In this document: positions 1 through 8,798 of the stretch, piece by piece
How positions within the stretch are numbered: position 1 is the first letter of the stretch
Layout: each line of letters begins with the position of its first letter
NCBI RefSeq assembly: GCF_020179425.1
Contig: NZ_JAILYM010000005.1
Coordinates: 186,001 to 250,000 of the forward strand
DNA from: Novosphingobium percolationis
GTDB lineage: Bacteria > Pseudomonadota > Alphaproteobacteria > Sphingomonadales > Sphingomonadaceae
DNA length: 64,000 nucleotides
Reading direction: 5' to 3'
The notes under the pieces: model-generated
What the model was told of the DNA's origin: nothing
The model's database searches: none
What the model saw: the letters and a program-made list of their open reading frames with translations, nothing else
Made by a program: the position numbers and the translations under genes

Positions 1-2
1 CC

Positions 3-53
3 GCACCCGCCGCCGATGCAGCCCCGGCCCCCGCCGCGCCGCCCGCCGGTTGA
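3..53 (+). CDS. C-terminal tail of an upstream gene (partial)
   Basis: An open frame enters from the left edge and stops at TGA 51-53. The visible residues are almost only Ala, Pro and Gly, like the low-complexity tails of many proteins in GC-rich genomes. Nothing shows the function. The region from 54 to 155 has no gene I can support. The frame could also be chance, since stop-free Ala/Pro runs are common at this base composition. Confidence 0.3.
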   Translation, partial: APAADAAPAPAAPPAG

Positions 54-155
54 CGCCGGTTCGATCGTTCCGAACGAGGCTGGAAACCACCATTCCGTCA
101 CCCCGGATCAGGTCCGGGGTAACGGCTGGAAAAAGACGGCACGAAGGCTTGGTGC

Positions 156-1037
156 TCAATCCGCGCCCAGCAGCGCCTTTGCCTGCTTGAGGTGCGGCTG
201 GTCGATCATTCGCCCGTCCAGCTGCAACGTCCCCGCGCCGGGATTGGCGGCAAAGGCCGCGATGATCGCCTGCGCTTCGGCCAGTTCGGCCTCGCTCGGC
301 GCGAAGGCGGCGTTGATCACCGGCACTTGCGCCGGGTGAATCGCCAGCATCCCGGCAAACCCGTCGCCACGCGCGGCGAGCGCAACCCGGCGCAGGCCTT
401 CTTCATCGCGGAAATCGGCGTGGAGCGTGTCGATCGCCCAGACACCCGCCGCGTGAGCGGCCAGCAGCGTCTGCGCCCGCACGAAGCGGAAGGCGTCGGT
501 CCACAGGCCATTCTCGTCGCGCTTGCGGCCTGCGCCGATCGCCGCGCCAAGGTCTTCCGCCCCCCACGTCAGCCCCGCCAGGCGCGGCATCGGCGCATCG
601 GCATAGGCGCCGATGGTCAGCGCGGCGCGCGGGGTCTCGCTCACCAGCGGCAGGATCTTGGTCTGCCCGTTGGGAATGCCGTTCTTCTGTTCCAGTTCGT
701 AGATCTCGGCGGCGATCATGCGCACCTGGTCGGGCCCTTCGGCCTTGGGCAGCATGATCCCTTCGGGCGCGCCGGGCATGACGGCGGCCAGGTCGTCGCG
801 CCACAGCCCGGTATCGACCGCGTTGATCCGCACCCAGTGGACCTGCTTGCGCAGCGTCACCTGCTTGCGATGCGCATCGAGCCAGCCGCGCGTCACCCGG
901 CGCGCCTCGGCCTTGGCCGAAGGCGCGACCGCGTCCTCAAGGTCGACTATCAGCGCGTGCGCCCCCGTCTCCGGGCCTTTGCCAAGCTTCTTCTCGCTGT
1001 CGCCGGGAACGAAAAGCCAGGAACGGGGAATGCGCAC
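156..1037 (-). CDS. HpcH/HpaI aldolase / CitE-like CoA ester lyase
   Basis: A 293-residue TIM-barrel lyase of the citrate lyase beta-subunit-like family, which cleaves or forms C-C bonds in acyl-CoA esters such as malyl-CoA or citramalyl-CoA, or hydrolyses them. Family marks are visible in order: the N-terminal LFVPGDSEKK, the acidic metal-site motif VDLEDAV, LPKAEG, SETPRA, TWGAEDLG, and AIHPAQVP near the C-terminus. The GTG start at 1037 is chosen because GGAGAGGA lies just upstream and homologues begin with an Arg/Ser-rich segment before LFVPGD. It lies 23 nt after the OYE-family reductase, so the two are probably cotranscribed. The exact substrate cannot be read from sequence. No other citrate lyase subunit is nearby, so a true citrate lyase role is unlikely. 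Confidence 0.85.
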   Translation of the reverse strand: MRIPRSWLFVPGDSEKKLGKGPETGAHALIVDLEDAVAPSAKAEARRVTRGWLDAHRKQVTLRKQVHWVRINAVDTGLWRDDLAAVMPGAPEGIMLPKAEGPDQVRMIAAEIYELEQKNGIPNGQTKILPLVSETPRAALTIGAYADAPMPRLAGLTWGAEDLGAAIGAGRKRDENGLWTDAFRFVRAQTLLAAHAAGVWAIDTLHADFRDEEGLRRVALAARGDGFAGMLAIHPAQVPVINAAFAPSEAELAEAQAIIAAFAANPGAGTLQLDGRMIDQPHLKQAKALLGAD

Positions 1038-1060
1038 GGATGTCCTCTCCTTGTTGCGGC

Positions 1061-2173
1061 TCAGGCGCTCGCTTGCGCGGCTTCCTGCTCCAGCGTCGGG
1101 TAGTCGATATAGCCTTCGGGGCTCGGATAGTACCACGATTTCGGCGCCCCCCTGTTCGGGGTGAGCGCCGCGCCCTTGTGGATGCGCGTGGCAAGGTCGG
1201 GGTTGGACAGGTACAGGCGCCCCCAGCTGACCGCATCGCACCGGCCCGACGCAACGTCGGCATCGGCCTGCGCGGGCGTGTAGTCGCTGTTGAGCACCAG
1301 CGGCCCCTTGTAGATCGCGCGGATCACCGCGTCCTGCTGCGGCACGGTGGTCGACCCATAAGTGCCGTCCGGCCCCGGCTGGCGCAGTTCGAGGAACGCC
1401 GCGCCCGCATCCTGCACCACTTGCGCGGCGTGCGCGAACAGGGTCGCCGGATCGGGATCGTCCGCGCCCTGGCTGTCGCCGTTGGGCGAAAGGCGCACCG
1501 ACACATGGGCTGCATCCCACGCCGAAACGATGCCTTCCAGCACCTCGCGCAGCAGCCGCACGCGGTTTTCGGCAGGGCCGCCGTAATCGTCGTCGCGGTG
1601 GTTGGTGCTCGAACGCAGGAACTGGTCGATCAGGTAGCCATTGGCGGCGTGCAGCTGCACGCCATCGAAGCCCGCTGCGCGCGCGTTGCGGGTGGCGAGC
1701 GCATAGTCCTCGACCACGCGCGCCATCTCGTCGATGCGCAAGGGCCGCGCGGTCTCATAGGGGAAGCGGCCTGCGGGGGTATGCGCCATGCCCTCTTCCA
1801 GCCGCGTGGCCGAGGCCGAGACCGGCGGCTGGCCGCCGATGAACCACGGGTGCACCACGCGGCCCATGTGCCACAGCTGGCAGACGATGCGCCCGCCCGC
1901 CTTGTGCACCGCCTCGGTGATCGGCTTCCAGCCTTCCACTTGCGCCGCGTTCCAGATGCCCGGCGCGCGCGCGGTGCCGAGGCCCTCCTGGCTGATCCCG
2001 GTCGCCTCGCTGATGATCAGGCCGGCATCAGCGCGCTGCGCATAGTACGTCGCCATCATTTCGCTCGGCACATAGTCGTCCTGCGCCCGGGTGCGGGTGC
2101 AGGGGGCCATCAGGACGCGGTTGGGCGCGGAAATCGCCCCGAGCTGGATCGGCTGGAACAGGGATTCGTGCAT
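1061..2173 (-). CDS. Alkene reductase, Old Yellow Enzyme family (NemA-like)
   Basis: A 370-residue FMN-dependent TIM-barrel oxidoreductase that reduces activated C=C bonds (enones, nitro compounds) with NAD(P)H. The N-terminus has the typical LFQPIQLGAISAPNR and MAPCTRTRA. The HxxN substrate-binding pair is in LHAANGYLIDQFL near residue 176, followed by DDYGG. QLWHMGRVVHP is also characteristic. A TTG at 2179 would add two residues, but GAAGG lies 8 nt before the ATG at 2173, which is preferred. It is the first gene of a probable two-gene unit with the CitE-like lyase. It is divergent from an EamA transporter, and the shared intergenic region carries nested dyad symmetry. Confidence 0.9.
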   Translation of the reverse strand: MHESLFQPIQLGAISAPNRVLMAPCTRTRAQDDYVPSEMMATYYAQRADAGLIISEATGISQEGLGTARAPGIWNAAQVEGWKPITEAVHKAGGRIVCQLWHMGRVVHPWFIGGQPPVSASATRLEEGMAHTPAGRFPYETARPLRIDEMARVVEDYALATRNARAAGFDGVQLHAANGYLIDQFLRSSTNHRDDDYGGPAENRVRLLREVLEGIVSAWDAAHVSVRLSPNGDSQGADDPDPATLFAHAAQVVQDAGAAFLELRQPGPDGTYGSTTVPQQDAVIRAIYKGPLVLNSDYTPAQADADVASGRCDAVSWGRLYLSNPDLATRIHKGAALTPNRGAPKSWYYPSPEGYIDYPTLEQEAAQASA

Positions 2174-2198
2174 GGACAAGACCTTCGCAGGATGAAAT

Positions 2199-2243
2199 GA
2201 CAGGACGCTTGCGGGAAACTTGCGTTTCCTTTTGCAACCTGTC
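2199..2243. promoter_or_regulatory. Nested inverted repeats between divergent OYE and EamA genes (candidate operator)
   Basis: The inner arms GGAAAC (2214-2219) and GTTTCC (2224-2229) are exact complements around TTGC. The outer arms GACAGG (2199-2204) and CCTGTC (2238-2243) have almost the same centre. OYE genes are often next to TetR- or LysR-type operators. No regulator gene is adjacent here, so the binding protein is unknown. Confidence 0.4.
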
Positions 2244-2263
2244 TAGCGGAAAACCGGTCCCTC

Positions 2264-3166
2264 ATGTCAACCCCGCGCGCTGCGGCTGCCGAACCTCCTC
2301 ACCCCACCGCGCGCCACTTCGCCGCCTTGCTCGCCGGAAACGTCGCGCTGGCGCTGGGGCCCTGGTCGGTGCGGCTGGCCGATACCGGGCCGGTCGCTTC
2401 GGGCTTCTGGCGGCTCGCGCTGGCCTTGCCGCTGCTGGCGCTGCTCGCCAACCGCAACCGCCAGCCGCTGACCGGGATGGGCCGCGCGGCGTGGATCGCG
2501 GTGGCGGCGGCAGGCGTGCTGTTCGCGCTCGATCTGGCCAGCTGGCACATCGGCATTGCGCGCACGCGGCTGGGCAATGCCTCGCTGTTCGGCAATTCGG
2601 GCAGCCTGATCCTGATGGCCTGGGGCATGATTGCCGCGCATCGCCGCCCCCGCGCGGCCGAAGTGCTGGCGATCGTGGCGGCGCTGGCGGGCTCTGCCAT
2701 CCTGCTCGGCCGCTCGCTCGAAATCGACCACAAGACGCTCGCGGGAGACCTGTTCTGCATCCTCGCCGGGCTCTTCTACGTCTTCTACATCCTGCTGATC
2801 CAGCGCGCCCGCGCCAGCTTCGGCAGTTGGGCGCTGCTGTTTCATTCGAGCGTCGCGGGCGCACCCGTCCTGCTCGGCATTGCGCTCGCGCTGGGCGAAC
2901 AGGTCTGGCCGCACCACTGGGGGCCGCTGATCGTGCTCATGCTCGGCAGCCAGATCGTGGGGCAGGGGCTGCTGGTCTATGCCCTGCGCCATTTCCCGCC
3001 GCTTGTGATCGGGCTTGCGCTGCTGACGCAGCCCGCGATCTCGGTCGTGGCGGGCTGGTTCGCGTTCGGCGAGACGCTGGGCCTGCTTGACGGCTTCGGC
3101 ATGGCGCTCGTCGCCACCGCGCTCGTGCTGGCGAGGCTGGGGGAAGGGCCCAAGAAAGCAGGCTAG
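2264..3166 (+). CDS. DMT superfamily permease, EamA type
   Basis: A 300-residue inner-membrane protein with about ten hydrophobic helices arranged as two EamA halves, the usual length for the drug/metabolite transporter superfamily. The first helix begins near residue 18 (FAALLAGNVALALGPW). The second half restarts around residue 165 with DLFCILAGLFYVFYILL. The C-terminal region has the typical GEXLGLLDGXGMALVATALVL-like pattern. Substrates in this family range from amino acids to nucleosides and cannot be assigned here. It is transcribed away from the OYE reductase with 90 nt between start codons, so the two may share regulation. A function in exporting a product of the reductase/lyase pair is only a guess. 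Confidence 0.85.
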   Translation: MSTPRAAAAEPPHPTARHFAALLAGNVALALGPWSVRLADTGPVASGFWRLALALPLLALLANRNRQPLTGMGRAAWIAVAAAGVLFALDLASWHIGIARTRLGNASLFGNSGSLILMAWGMIAAHRRPRAAEVLAIVAALAGSAILLGRSLEIDHKTLAGDLFCILAGLFYVFYILLIQRARASFGSWALLFHSSVAGAPVLLGIALALGEQVWPHHWGPLIVLMLGSQIVGQGLLVYALRHFPPLVIGLALLTQPAISVVAGWFAFGETLGLLDGFGMALVATALVLARLGEGPKKAG

Positions 3167-3221
3167 CCGGGCAGGGGGCAGGCTGGTAGCAGGTGCAACC
3201 AGTTTTCCGCCGGAGATGCCG

Positions 3222-5000
3222 ATGAAGCCCGTCCTGCCCGCTGCGCTGTTGGCGCTCGTCTTTGCAACTCCGGCGCAGGCACAGGTCCACCCGACCCACG
3301 CCGCCTTCGCCCAAGGCGCGGCCGACACCGCCTTCCGCGCGCTCGCCGACCAGTACATCGAAACGCTCGTCCGCCTCGAACCCGTCACCGCCACGGCCCT
3401 TGGCGATCACCGCAACGACGATCGCCTCTCCGACATCACCGCCACGGGTCGCGCCGCCGCCGCCGCCGAATGGCACGCGCTGCTGGGCAAGGCGAAGGCC
3501 GCCGACCCCGCGAAGCTTTCGCGCGACAACCAGCTCGACCGCCTGCTGCTGATCAACGATCTCGAATACCGTCTGTGGCGCATGGACACGCTGCAAAGCT
3601 GGGCGTGGAACGCGCAAGTCTACAACGAGGAAGCCGCCAACGCGCTCTACACGCTCGCCGCGCGCGATTTCGCGCCCTGGCCGCAGCGGCTTGCCTCGGC
3701 CACCGCGCGGATGGAGGCGCTGCCCGCCTACCTCGCTGAAAGCCGTCGCCAGCTCGTCGCGGGGCGCGTGCCCGCGATCTACGCGCAGACCGTATCGAAG
3801 CAGAACGCCGGGATCGTCGAAGTCGCCGAAACCATGCTCGCCCCCCACGCAGGCGAATTGGATGCAACGGCCAAGGTCCGCTTCGACAAGGCGCTCGCCG
3901 CCTTGAAGCTGGCCGTCGCCGACCAGCAGCACTGGCTCGACACCGTGCTGGTCCCGCAGGCCAAGGGCGATTTCCGCCTCGGCCCTGCGCTCTACGACCG
4001 CCAGATGGCGTTCGAACTGCAATCGCGCATGACTCGCGCTGAGCTGAAGGCCAAGGCGGAAAAGGCCAAGGCCGACATCCGCGCAGAAATGTACGCGCTC
4101 GCGCGGCAGGTGCTCAAGGACCAAGGCCTGCCCGATACCCCCACCGCCGACCAGCAGCAGGCGGGAATCGAATCCGCGTTGGTGCTCAGCTATGCCCAGC
4201 GCCCGCCGCGCGACGGGCTGGAGCAGGCGAGCCGCGATGCGCTGGCGCAGGCCACCGCCTTCGTGAAGGAAAAGGGCTTCGTCGCCATGCCCGATGGCCC
4301 GGTGAAGATCGTCACCATGCCCAAGTTCCGGCAGGGCAATGCCGTCGCCTACGACGATGCGCCCGGCCCGCTCGAACGCGGCGGCGACAACTTCTTCGCC
4401 GTCTCGCCCATTCCGGATGACTGGACCGACGCGCAGGCGACTTCGTTCCTGTCCGAATACAACCGCTACATGGTCCACGAACTCGCCATCCACGAGGCGA
4501 TGCCGGGCCACTATCTCCAGCTCGATCACGCCATCAAGGACCCTTCCGTGCTGCGCGCGGTGCTCGGCTCCGGTCCCTTTGTCGAAGGCTGGGCGGTCTA
4601 TGCCGAAGGGCTGATGAAGGAGCAGGGTTACCTGAACGGCGACCCGCTGTTCCAGCTCACCGTGCTCAAGATGCGGCTGCGCTCGGTCACCAACACCCTG
4701 CTCGACATCGGCATCCACACCGAAGGCATGACCCGGGATCAGGCGATGGACCTGATGATGAAGGGCGCCTTCCAGCAGGAACGCGAAGCGGCGGGCAAGT
4801 GGGTGCGCGCCAGCCTCTCCTCGGTCCAGCTGCTCAGCTACTTCACCGGCTACGAGGAACACCGGAGCTTGCGCGAAGAGGCCAAGGCCCACTTCGGCGC
4901 AAAGTTCGACCTGCGGATCTACAACGACAACGTGCTCGCCCACGGGATGCCGCCGGTGAAGTACGTGCGCCAGCTGCTGTTCGACCTGCCGATCGAATGA
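3222..5000 (+). CDS. DUF885 family exported protein, probable metallopeptidase
   Basis: A 592-residue protein of the DUF885 family with a clear Sec signal peptide (hydrophobic stretch ending ATPAQAQ), so it is probably periplasmic or lipid-associated. Near residue 424 it has HEAMPGH, a zinc-metallopeptidase-like HExxxGH arrangement. The later segment GSGPFVEGWAVYAEGL is also a DUF885 hallmark, supplying the downstream Glu. Substrates are not established for the family. The ATG at 3222 is preferred over 3216 because GGAG lies 6 nt before it. The upstream transporter ends 55 nt earlier on the same strand, so readthrough is possible. The long open frame on the opposite strand (2937-5012) is a composition shadow. 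Confidence 0.85.
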   Translation: MKPVLPAALLALVFATPAQAQVHPTHAAFAQGAADTAFRALADQYIETLVRLEPVTATALGDHRNDDRLSDITATGRAAAAAEWHALLGKAKAADPAKLSRDNQLDRLLLINDLEYRLWRMDTLQSWAWNAQVYNEEAANALYTLAARDFAPWPQRLASATARMEALPAYLAESRRQLVAGRVPAIYAQTVSKQNAGIVEVAETMLAPHAGELDATAKVRFDKALAALKLAVADQQHWLDTVLVPQAKGDFRLGPALYDRQMAFELQSRMTRAELKAKAEKAKADIRAEMYALARQVLKDQGLPDTPTADQQQAGIESALVLSYAQRPPRDGLEQASRDALAQATAFVKEKGFVAMPDGPVKIVTMPKFRQGNAVAYDDAPGPLERGGDNFFAVSPIPDDWTDAQATSFLSEYNRYMVHELAIHEAMPGHYLQLDHAIKDPSVLRAVLGSGPFVEGWAVYAEGLMKEQGYLNGDPLFQLTVLKMRLRSVTNTLLDIGIHTEGMTRDQAMDLMMKGAFQQEREAAGKWVRASLSSVQLLSYFTGYEEHRSLREEAKAHFGAKFDLRIYNDNVLAHGMPPVKYVRQLLFDLPIE

Positions 5001-5100
5001 AGCAAAACTCATAAGTTATTAACATAAAACCCCGGTAGGCAAGTTGAACGCGCCGGTTATACCAAGGCATTGGTTTCAGTTGAAATGAGTCTCCGGTTGC

Positions 5101-5123
5101 TGCGGGGAATGTTGCTCCCCGCA
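5101..5123. other. Perfect 8-bp inverted repeat upstream of the serralysin gene
   Basis: TGCGGGGA (5101-5108) and TCCCCGCA (5116-5123) are exact complements with a 7-nt loop. The site is 75 nt before the protease start in the 197-nt gap after the DUF885 gene. There is no T-run, so a standard intrinsic terminator is unlikely. It may be a leader hairpin or operator. The preceding 5008-5065 segment is locally AT-rich and may hold the promoter. Confidence 0.35.
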
Positions 5124-5197
5124 GGCCCGGCGACCATCGCTGCGGCCGACCGCGCGGCACGCAAAGGCGCGCGGGTCAAACCAACCGGGGGACCCCA

Positions 5198-6850
5198 ATG
5201 CCAACCAACACCTTGAAAGCTGCCGGTCTGCTGTCGGCCAATGCCCACGCCGATGCCTTCGAACTGCTCGGCACGCCGGTCGAGATCGGCCTTGCCTCGC
5301 TGACCGTGGCGACGCCCAGTGCCTTCAACCTCGATGATTATCCCGGCTACAGCTGGGCAGGAAAGCCGATCCTCGGCCTCGATGGCGTCAAGGCGCACAT
5401 CGATTCGGGCACCACGCTCAAGGCGCCCAATGGCGTCATCACGTATTCCTTTACTGACAATTCGCACCTGACCGGCGTGTACAACAACCCCAACTTCGGG
5501 TTCACCGCGGGCTATGGCTTCTCGCCGTTCAGCGCGCAGCAGCGCACCGAAGCGCGCGCTTCGATCCAGCTGTGGGACGATCTGGTCAAGCAGACCTTCG
5601 TGGAAAAGAACGGCACTGGCGCCGACATCCAGTTCGCCAATTCCTGGGATCCGGCGCAGGCCTATGCCTATTATCCCGGCCAGCAGGGCTACAAGTTCCA
5701 GTCCGACGTCTTCGTCGCCGATCCCTCGATCAACTGGACCAACGCGTGGTTCGGCTTCGGCGGCTATGGCAAGACCACGCTGGTCCACGAACTCGGCCAC
5801 ACCCTTGGCCTGTCGCACCCCGGCAACTACAACTATGATCCCGCCCTGCCGCTGAGCTATGGCAACTATGCCGAATATGCGCAGGACAGCACCCAGTACA
5901 CGATCATGTCCTACTGGGACGCCAGCGAGACCGGGGCGAACATCATCGACTGGTCGACGGTGTTCTACGGCAACGCGCAGACCCCGCTGCTGCACGATAT
6001 CCTGACCATCCAGTCCAAGTACGGCGCCGATCCGACCACGCGCGCGGGGAACACCACCTACGGCTTCAACAGCAATGCCGGGAACGTGGTCTACGATTTT
6101 TCCAAGAACGCCTATCCGTACCTGTCGATCTACGACGCGGGCGGGGTGGATACGCTCGACTTGTCGGGCTTCACCGCTTCGCAGCAGATCGACCTGCACG
6201 CAGGCTCGTTCAGCTCGGTCGGGCAGGCCGTGGCCGACGTCGCCACGGTCAACGCCAACCGCGCCGCGCTCAACGCGCTCGCGGGCGGCACGGTGGCGGG
6301 CAACGCCACGCAGACCGGCATCAACAATGCCGCCAACAGCTTCATGACCGCCAATGCCGACGCCATCGCCTTCGACACCGGCGTTTCCGGCGTGCGCGCC
6401 ACCGAATACATGAACCTGTCGATCGCCTATGGCACCACGATCGAGAATGCGATCGGCGGCTCGGCGCGCGACGTGATCTGGGGCAACCAGGTCGCCAACG
6501 TGCTGAAAGGCATGGGAGGCGACGACGTGCTCAACGGCTTCGAGGGCAAGGACACGCTCACCGGCGGCAGCGGTGCCGACGTGTTCCAGTTCCACATCGT
6601 GGAAAAGGGCGACACGATCACCGACTTCGCCTCGGGCACCGACAAGATCGACCTGACCCACCTCGGCACCACGCTCGACGGCGCGGGCGCGGACCTGACG
6701 TGGATCGGCGCTGCGGCCTTCAGCGGCGCGGCGGGCCAGCTGCGCTTTGCGGGCGGCCACCTCATGGCCGACCTCAACGGTGACAGCGTGGCCGACTTCG
6801 ACGTGACCGTCACCGGCACCGTGCTGCAAAGCGACGTGCTGTTCATCTGA
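5198..6850 (+). CDS. Serralysin-type M10 metalloprotease with RTX calcium-binding repeats
   Basis: A 550-residue secreted zinc protease. The catalytic HELGHTLGLSH, matching HExxHxxGxxH, is near residue 196, and the Met-turn TIMSYW near residue 235. The C-terminal part has glycine/aspartate nonapeptide repeats (GMGGDDVLNG, GGSGADVF) around residues 427-464, then a hydrophobic tail ending VLFI. There is no N-terminal signal peptide, which fits export by a type I secretion system using a C-terminal signal. No ABC exporter or membrane-fusion gene is adjacent. A TolC-like channel is at 45249-46721 in this window. GGGGGA just upstream supports the ATG at 5198. Only a few RTX repeats are visible, fewer than in large RTX toxins but normal for serralysins. 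Confidence 0.9.
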   Translation: MPTNTLKAAGLLSANAHADAFELLGTPVEIGLASLTVATPSAFNLDDYPGYSWAGKPILGLDGVKAHIDSGTTLKAPNGVITYSFTDNSHLTGVYNNPNFGFTAGYGFSPFSAQQRTEARASIQLWDDLVKQTFVEKNGTGADIQFANSWDPAQAYAYYPGQQGYKFQSDVFVADPSINWTNAWFGFGGYGKTTLVHELGHTLGLSHPGNYNYDPALPLSYGNYAEYAQDSTQYTIMSYWDASETGANIIDWSTVFYGNAQTPLLHDILTIQSKYGADPTTRAGNTTYGFNSNAGNVVYDFSKNAYPYLSIYDAGGVDTLDLSGFTASQQIDLHAGSFSSVGQAVADVATVNANRAALNALAGGTVAGNATQTGINNAANSFMTANADAIAFDTGVSGVRATEYMNLSIAYGTTIENAIGGSARDVIWGNQVANVLKGMGGDDVLNGFEGKDTLTGGSGADVFQFHIVEKGDTITDFASGTDKIDLTHLGTTLDGAGADLTWIGAAAFSGAAGQLRFAGGHLMADLNGDSVADFDVTVTGTVLQSDVLFI

Positions 6851-6868
6851 TCCCGGCGCAGAAAAGGG

Positions 6869-6905
6869 AAGGGGGCGGCTCCGGCAGGAACCGCCCCCTT
6901 TTTTT
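6869..6905 (+). terminator. Rho-independent terminator after the serralysin gene
   Basis: A 10-bp perfect stem, AAGGGGGCGG (6869-6878) with CCGCCCCCTT (6891-6900), has a 12-nt loop and is followed by a T-run to 6905. It also separates the convergent nadA gene, which ends at 6922. Confidence 0.85.
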
Positions 6906-6921
6906 GCCGCAAGGCGGAGCC

Positions 6922-7920
6922 TCAGGCCCCGAAAGGCCGCGCGCCCAGATCGCCCAGCCCCACCGTGCCGCTCGCCATGTCGAGCATCCGGTCGAGGCTC
7001 TTCTTCGCGGCCAGCCGCAGCTCCTCGTCCATCTCGATCCGCGGCTGCAGGTCGCGCAGGGCGAGGTACAGCTTCTCCATGGTGTTGAGCGCCATGTAGG
7101 GGCAGATGTTGCAGTTGCAGTTGCCGTCCGCCCCCGGCGCGCCGATGAAGGTCTTGTCCGGCATCGCCAGTTCCATCTGGTGGATGATGTGCGGCTCGGT
7201 CGCCACGATCAGCGTGTCGCCCGTCATGGTCTTGGCATATTGCAGGATGCCGCTGGTCGAACCGACGTAATCGGCGTGGTCGACGATGTGCGGCGGGCAT
7301 TCGGGGTGCGCAGCGATCGGCGCATCGGGGTGCTGCGCCTTGAGCTTGAGCAGCTCGGTCTCCGAAAACGCCTCGTGCACGATGCACACGCCCGGCCACA
7401 GCAGCATGTCGCGGCCGAACTTGCGGTTCAGATAGCCGCCCAGGTGCCGGTCGGGGCCGAAGATGATCTTCTGTTCGGGCGGGATCTGCGCCAGGATCGT
7501 CTCGGCGCTCGACGACGTCACGATCACGTCGGACAGCGCCTTCACTTCGGTCGAGCAGTTGATGTAGGTCAGCGCAATGTGATCGGGATGCGCCTCGCGG
7601 AAGGCCTTGAACTTGTCCGGCGGGCACGAATCCTCGAGGCTGCACCCGGCGTCGAGGTCGGGCAGCACCACGATCTTGTCCGGGCTGAGGATCTTGGCGG
7701 TATCGGCCATGAACTTCACGCCGCAGAACGCGATGACGTCAGCGTCGGTCGCCGCCGCCTTGCGCGACAGTTCGAGGCTGTCGCCGACGAAATCGGCGAG
7801 GTCCTGAATCTCGGGGCGCTGGTAGTAGTGCGCCAGGATCACCGCGTTGCGCTCCTTGCGCAGGCGGTCGATCTCGGCGCGAAGGTCTAGCCCTGAAAGA
7901 TTGGTCGGCTGCGCGGTCAT
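6922..7920 (-). CDS. nadA: Quinolinate synthase NadA
   Basis: A 332-residue cytosolic [4Fe-4S] enzyme that condenses iminoaspartate with dihydroxyacetone phosphate to quinolinate in de novo NAD synthesis. The three expected cluster cysteines are in AFCGVKFMADTAK, AAHPECPPHI and the C-terminal GNCNCNICPYMALN. VILAHYYQ and VGDSLELSRKA at the N-terminus and YVGSTSGI in the middle are family signatures. The partner genes nadB and nadC are not adjacent. It is the last gene of a minus-strand series that starts with the MBL hydrolase at 10360. The gap to the membrane-protein gene before it is 72 nt, so an independent promoter is possible. Confidence 0.97.
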   Translation of the reverse strand: MTAQPTNLSGLDLRAEIDRLRKERNAVILAHYYQRPEIQDLADFVGDSLELSRKAAATDADVIAFCGVKFMADTAKILSPDKIVVLPDLDAGCSLEDSCPPDKFKAFREAHPDHIALTYINCSTEVKALSDVIVTSSSAETILAQIPPEQKIIFGPDRHLGGYLNRKFGRDMLLWPGVCIVHEAFSETELLKLKAQHPDAPIAAHPECPPHIVDHADYVGSTSGILQYAKTMTGDTLIVATEPHIIHQMELAMPDKTFIGAPGADGNCNCNICPYMALNTMEKLYLALRDLQPRIEMDEELRLAAKKSLDRMLDMASGTVGLGDLGARPFGA

Positions 7921-7992
7921 CGAAGGTTCCCCGCCGGGACGGGCAAGACGGTGAAGGGGCCGCCCCGGACGGAAAGGGACTTAGGGACGCGA

Positions 7993-8730
7993 TCAGCGCG
8001 CCGCAATAGCTTCGACGTGCACCGCGAATGGAGCATAGGCGGCCAGTGCCAGGATCGCGGCCTGTTCCGCCACGATCACCGCCGGGCCGACCAGCGTGGC
8101 CGGATGGACGCGCCCGATCGTGCGCAGGTCGTGCCGCAGCGGGAAGGCGAAGACCGCGATCTGGAATGCGCGTTCCACCCACGGCCCCGCCGCGCCCAGC
8201 AGGGGGAGGGGCACCAGCCGCCCGAACGCGGGTTCGGTCACCAGCACCACCGAAGCGAGCATCAACCGCCGATGCCAGGGCGCATTGCCGCGCGCCAGCA
8301 CGGCGGCCACGAACACCGCAACGAAGCCCGCAATATCCATCCACGTCAGCGCGACGAAATAGGGGTTGGTGAAGAACGGCGGCACGCGGCCCATCGCCAC
8401 GGCCATGTAAGCGGCATTCACCGCCGCCACCGCGATGGCGGCGACAAGCGCGCAGGCGGCCCAGCCCAGCGTGCGGTGCAGCTCCATCGAGCGCGACCGC
8501 CCCAGCCGCGTCTGCACCACGAACAGGCCCATCCAGCCCAGCATCAGCAGGCCATGGGCATGGACCCACCACGGCGCAGTCGCCGGGTGGCTCAGCCCGC
8601 GCAGGGCGAATTGCCCGAAGGCAAAGATCACGAAAAGGCCAAGGCCCGTGGCCATGCGAACATGGAAATCGCGCTCGCGCGCAGCAGGACGCGATGAATC
8701 GAACGGTGGTAACGGTGCGGCAGTCGCCAT
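7993..8730 (-). CDS. Uncharacterised multi-pass membrane protein
   Basis: A 245-residue protein with about seven hydrophobic helices and a short cytoplasmic N-terminus. Two conserved-looking histidine clusters lie at membrane boundaries: WWVHAHGLLMLGW and ELHRTLGW. A further WHRRLMLAS occurs before the fifth helix. Paired membrane histidines are compatible with heme binding, as in b561-like proteins, but no diagnostic motif is present and this is inference. It lies between the DUF4230 gene (68 nt upstream) and nadA (72 nt downstream) on the same strand. I do not recognise a characterised homologue. Confidence 0.7.
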   Translation of the reverse strand: MATAAPLPPFDSSRPAARERDFHVRMATGLGLFVIFAFGQFALRGLSHPATAPWWVHAHGLLMLGWMGLFVVQTRLGRSRSMELHRTLGWAACALVAAIAVAAVNAAYMAVAMGRVPPFFTNPYFVALTWMDIAGFVAVFVAAVLARGNAPWHRRLMLASVVLVTEPAFGRLVPLPLLGAAGPWVERAFQIAVFAFPLRHDLRTIGRVHPATLVGPAVIVAEQAAILALAAYAPFAVHVEAIAAR

Positions 8731-8798
8731 TGGTCTGTCTCCCCAGCAGTCCCGCGCGGGTCTTTACGCGTTGACTGTCCGGCTTCCCATGGCGCCCG

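Noticed and set aside
2937..5012. 691-residue minus-strand open frame opposite DUF885
   Set aside because: The plus-strand protein has signal peptide and HEAMPGH; the antisense product has no domain.
5057..7645. 862-residue minus-strand open frame across serralysin and nadA
   Set aside because: It is antisense to the protease and in another frame of nadA; both true genes have diagnostic motifs.
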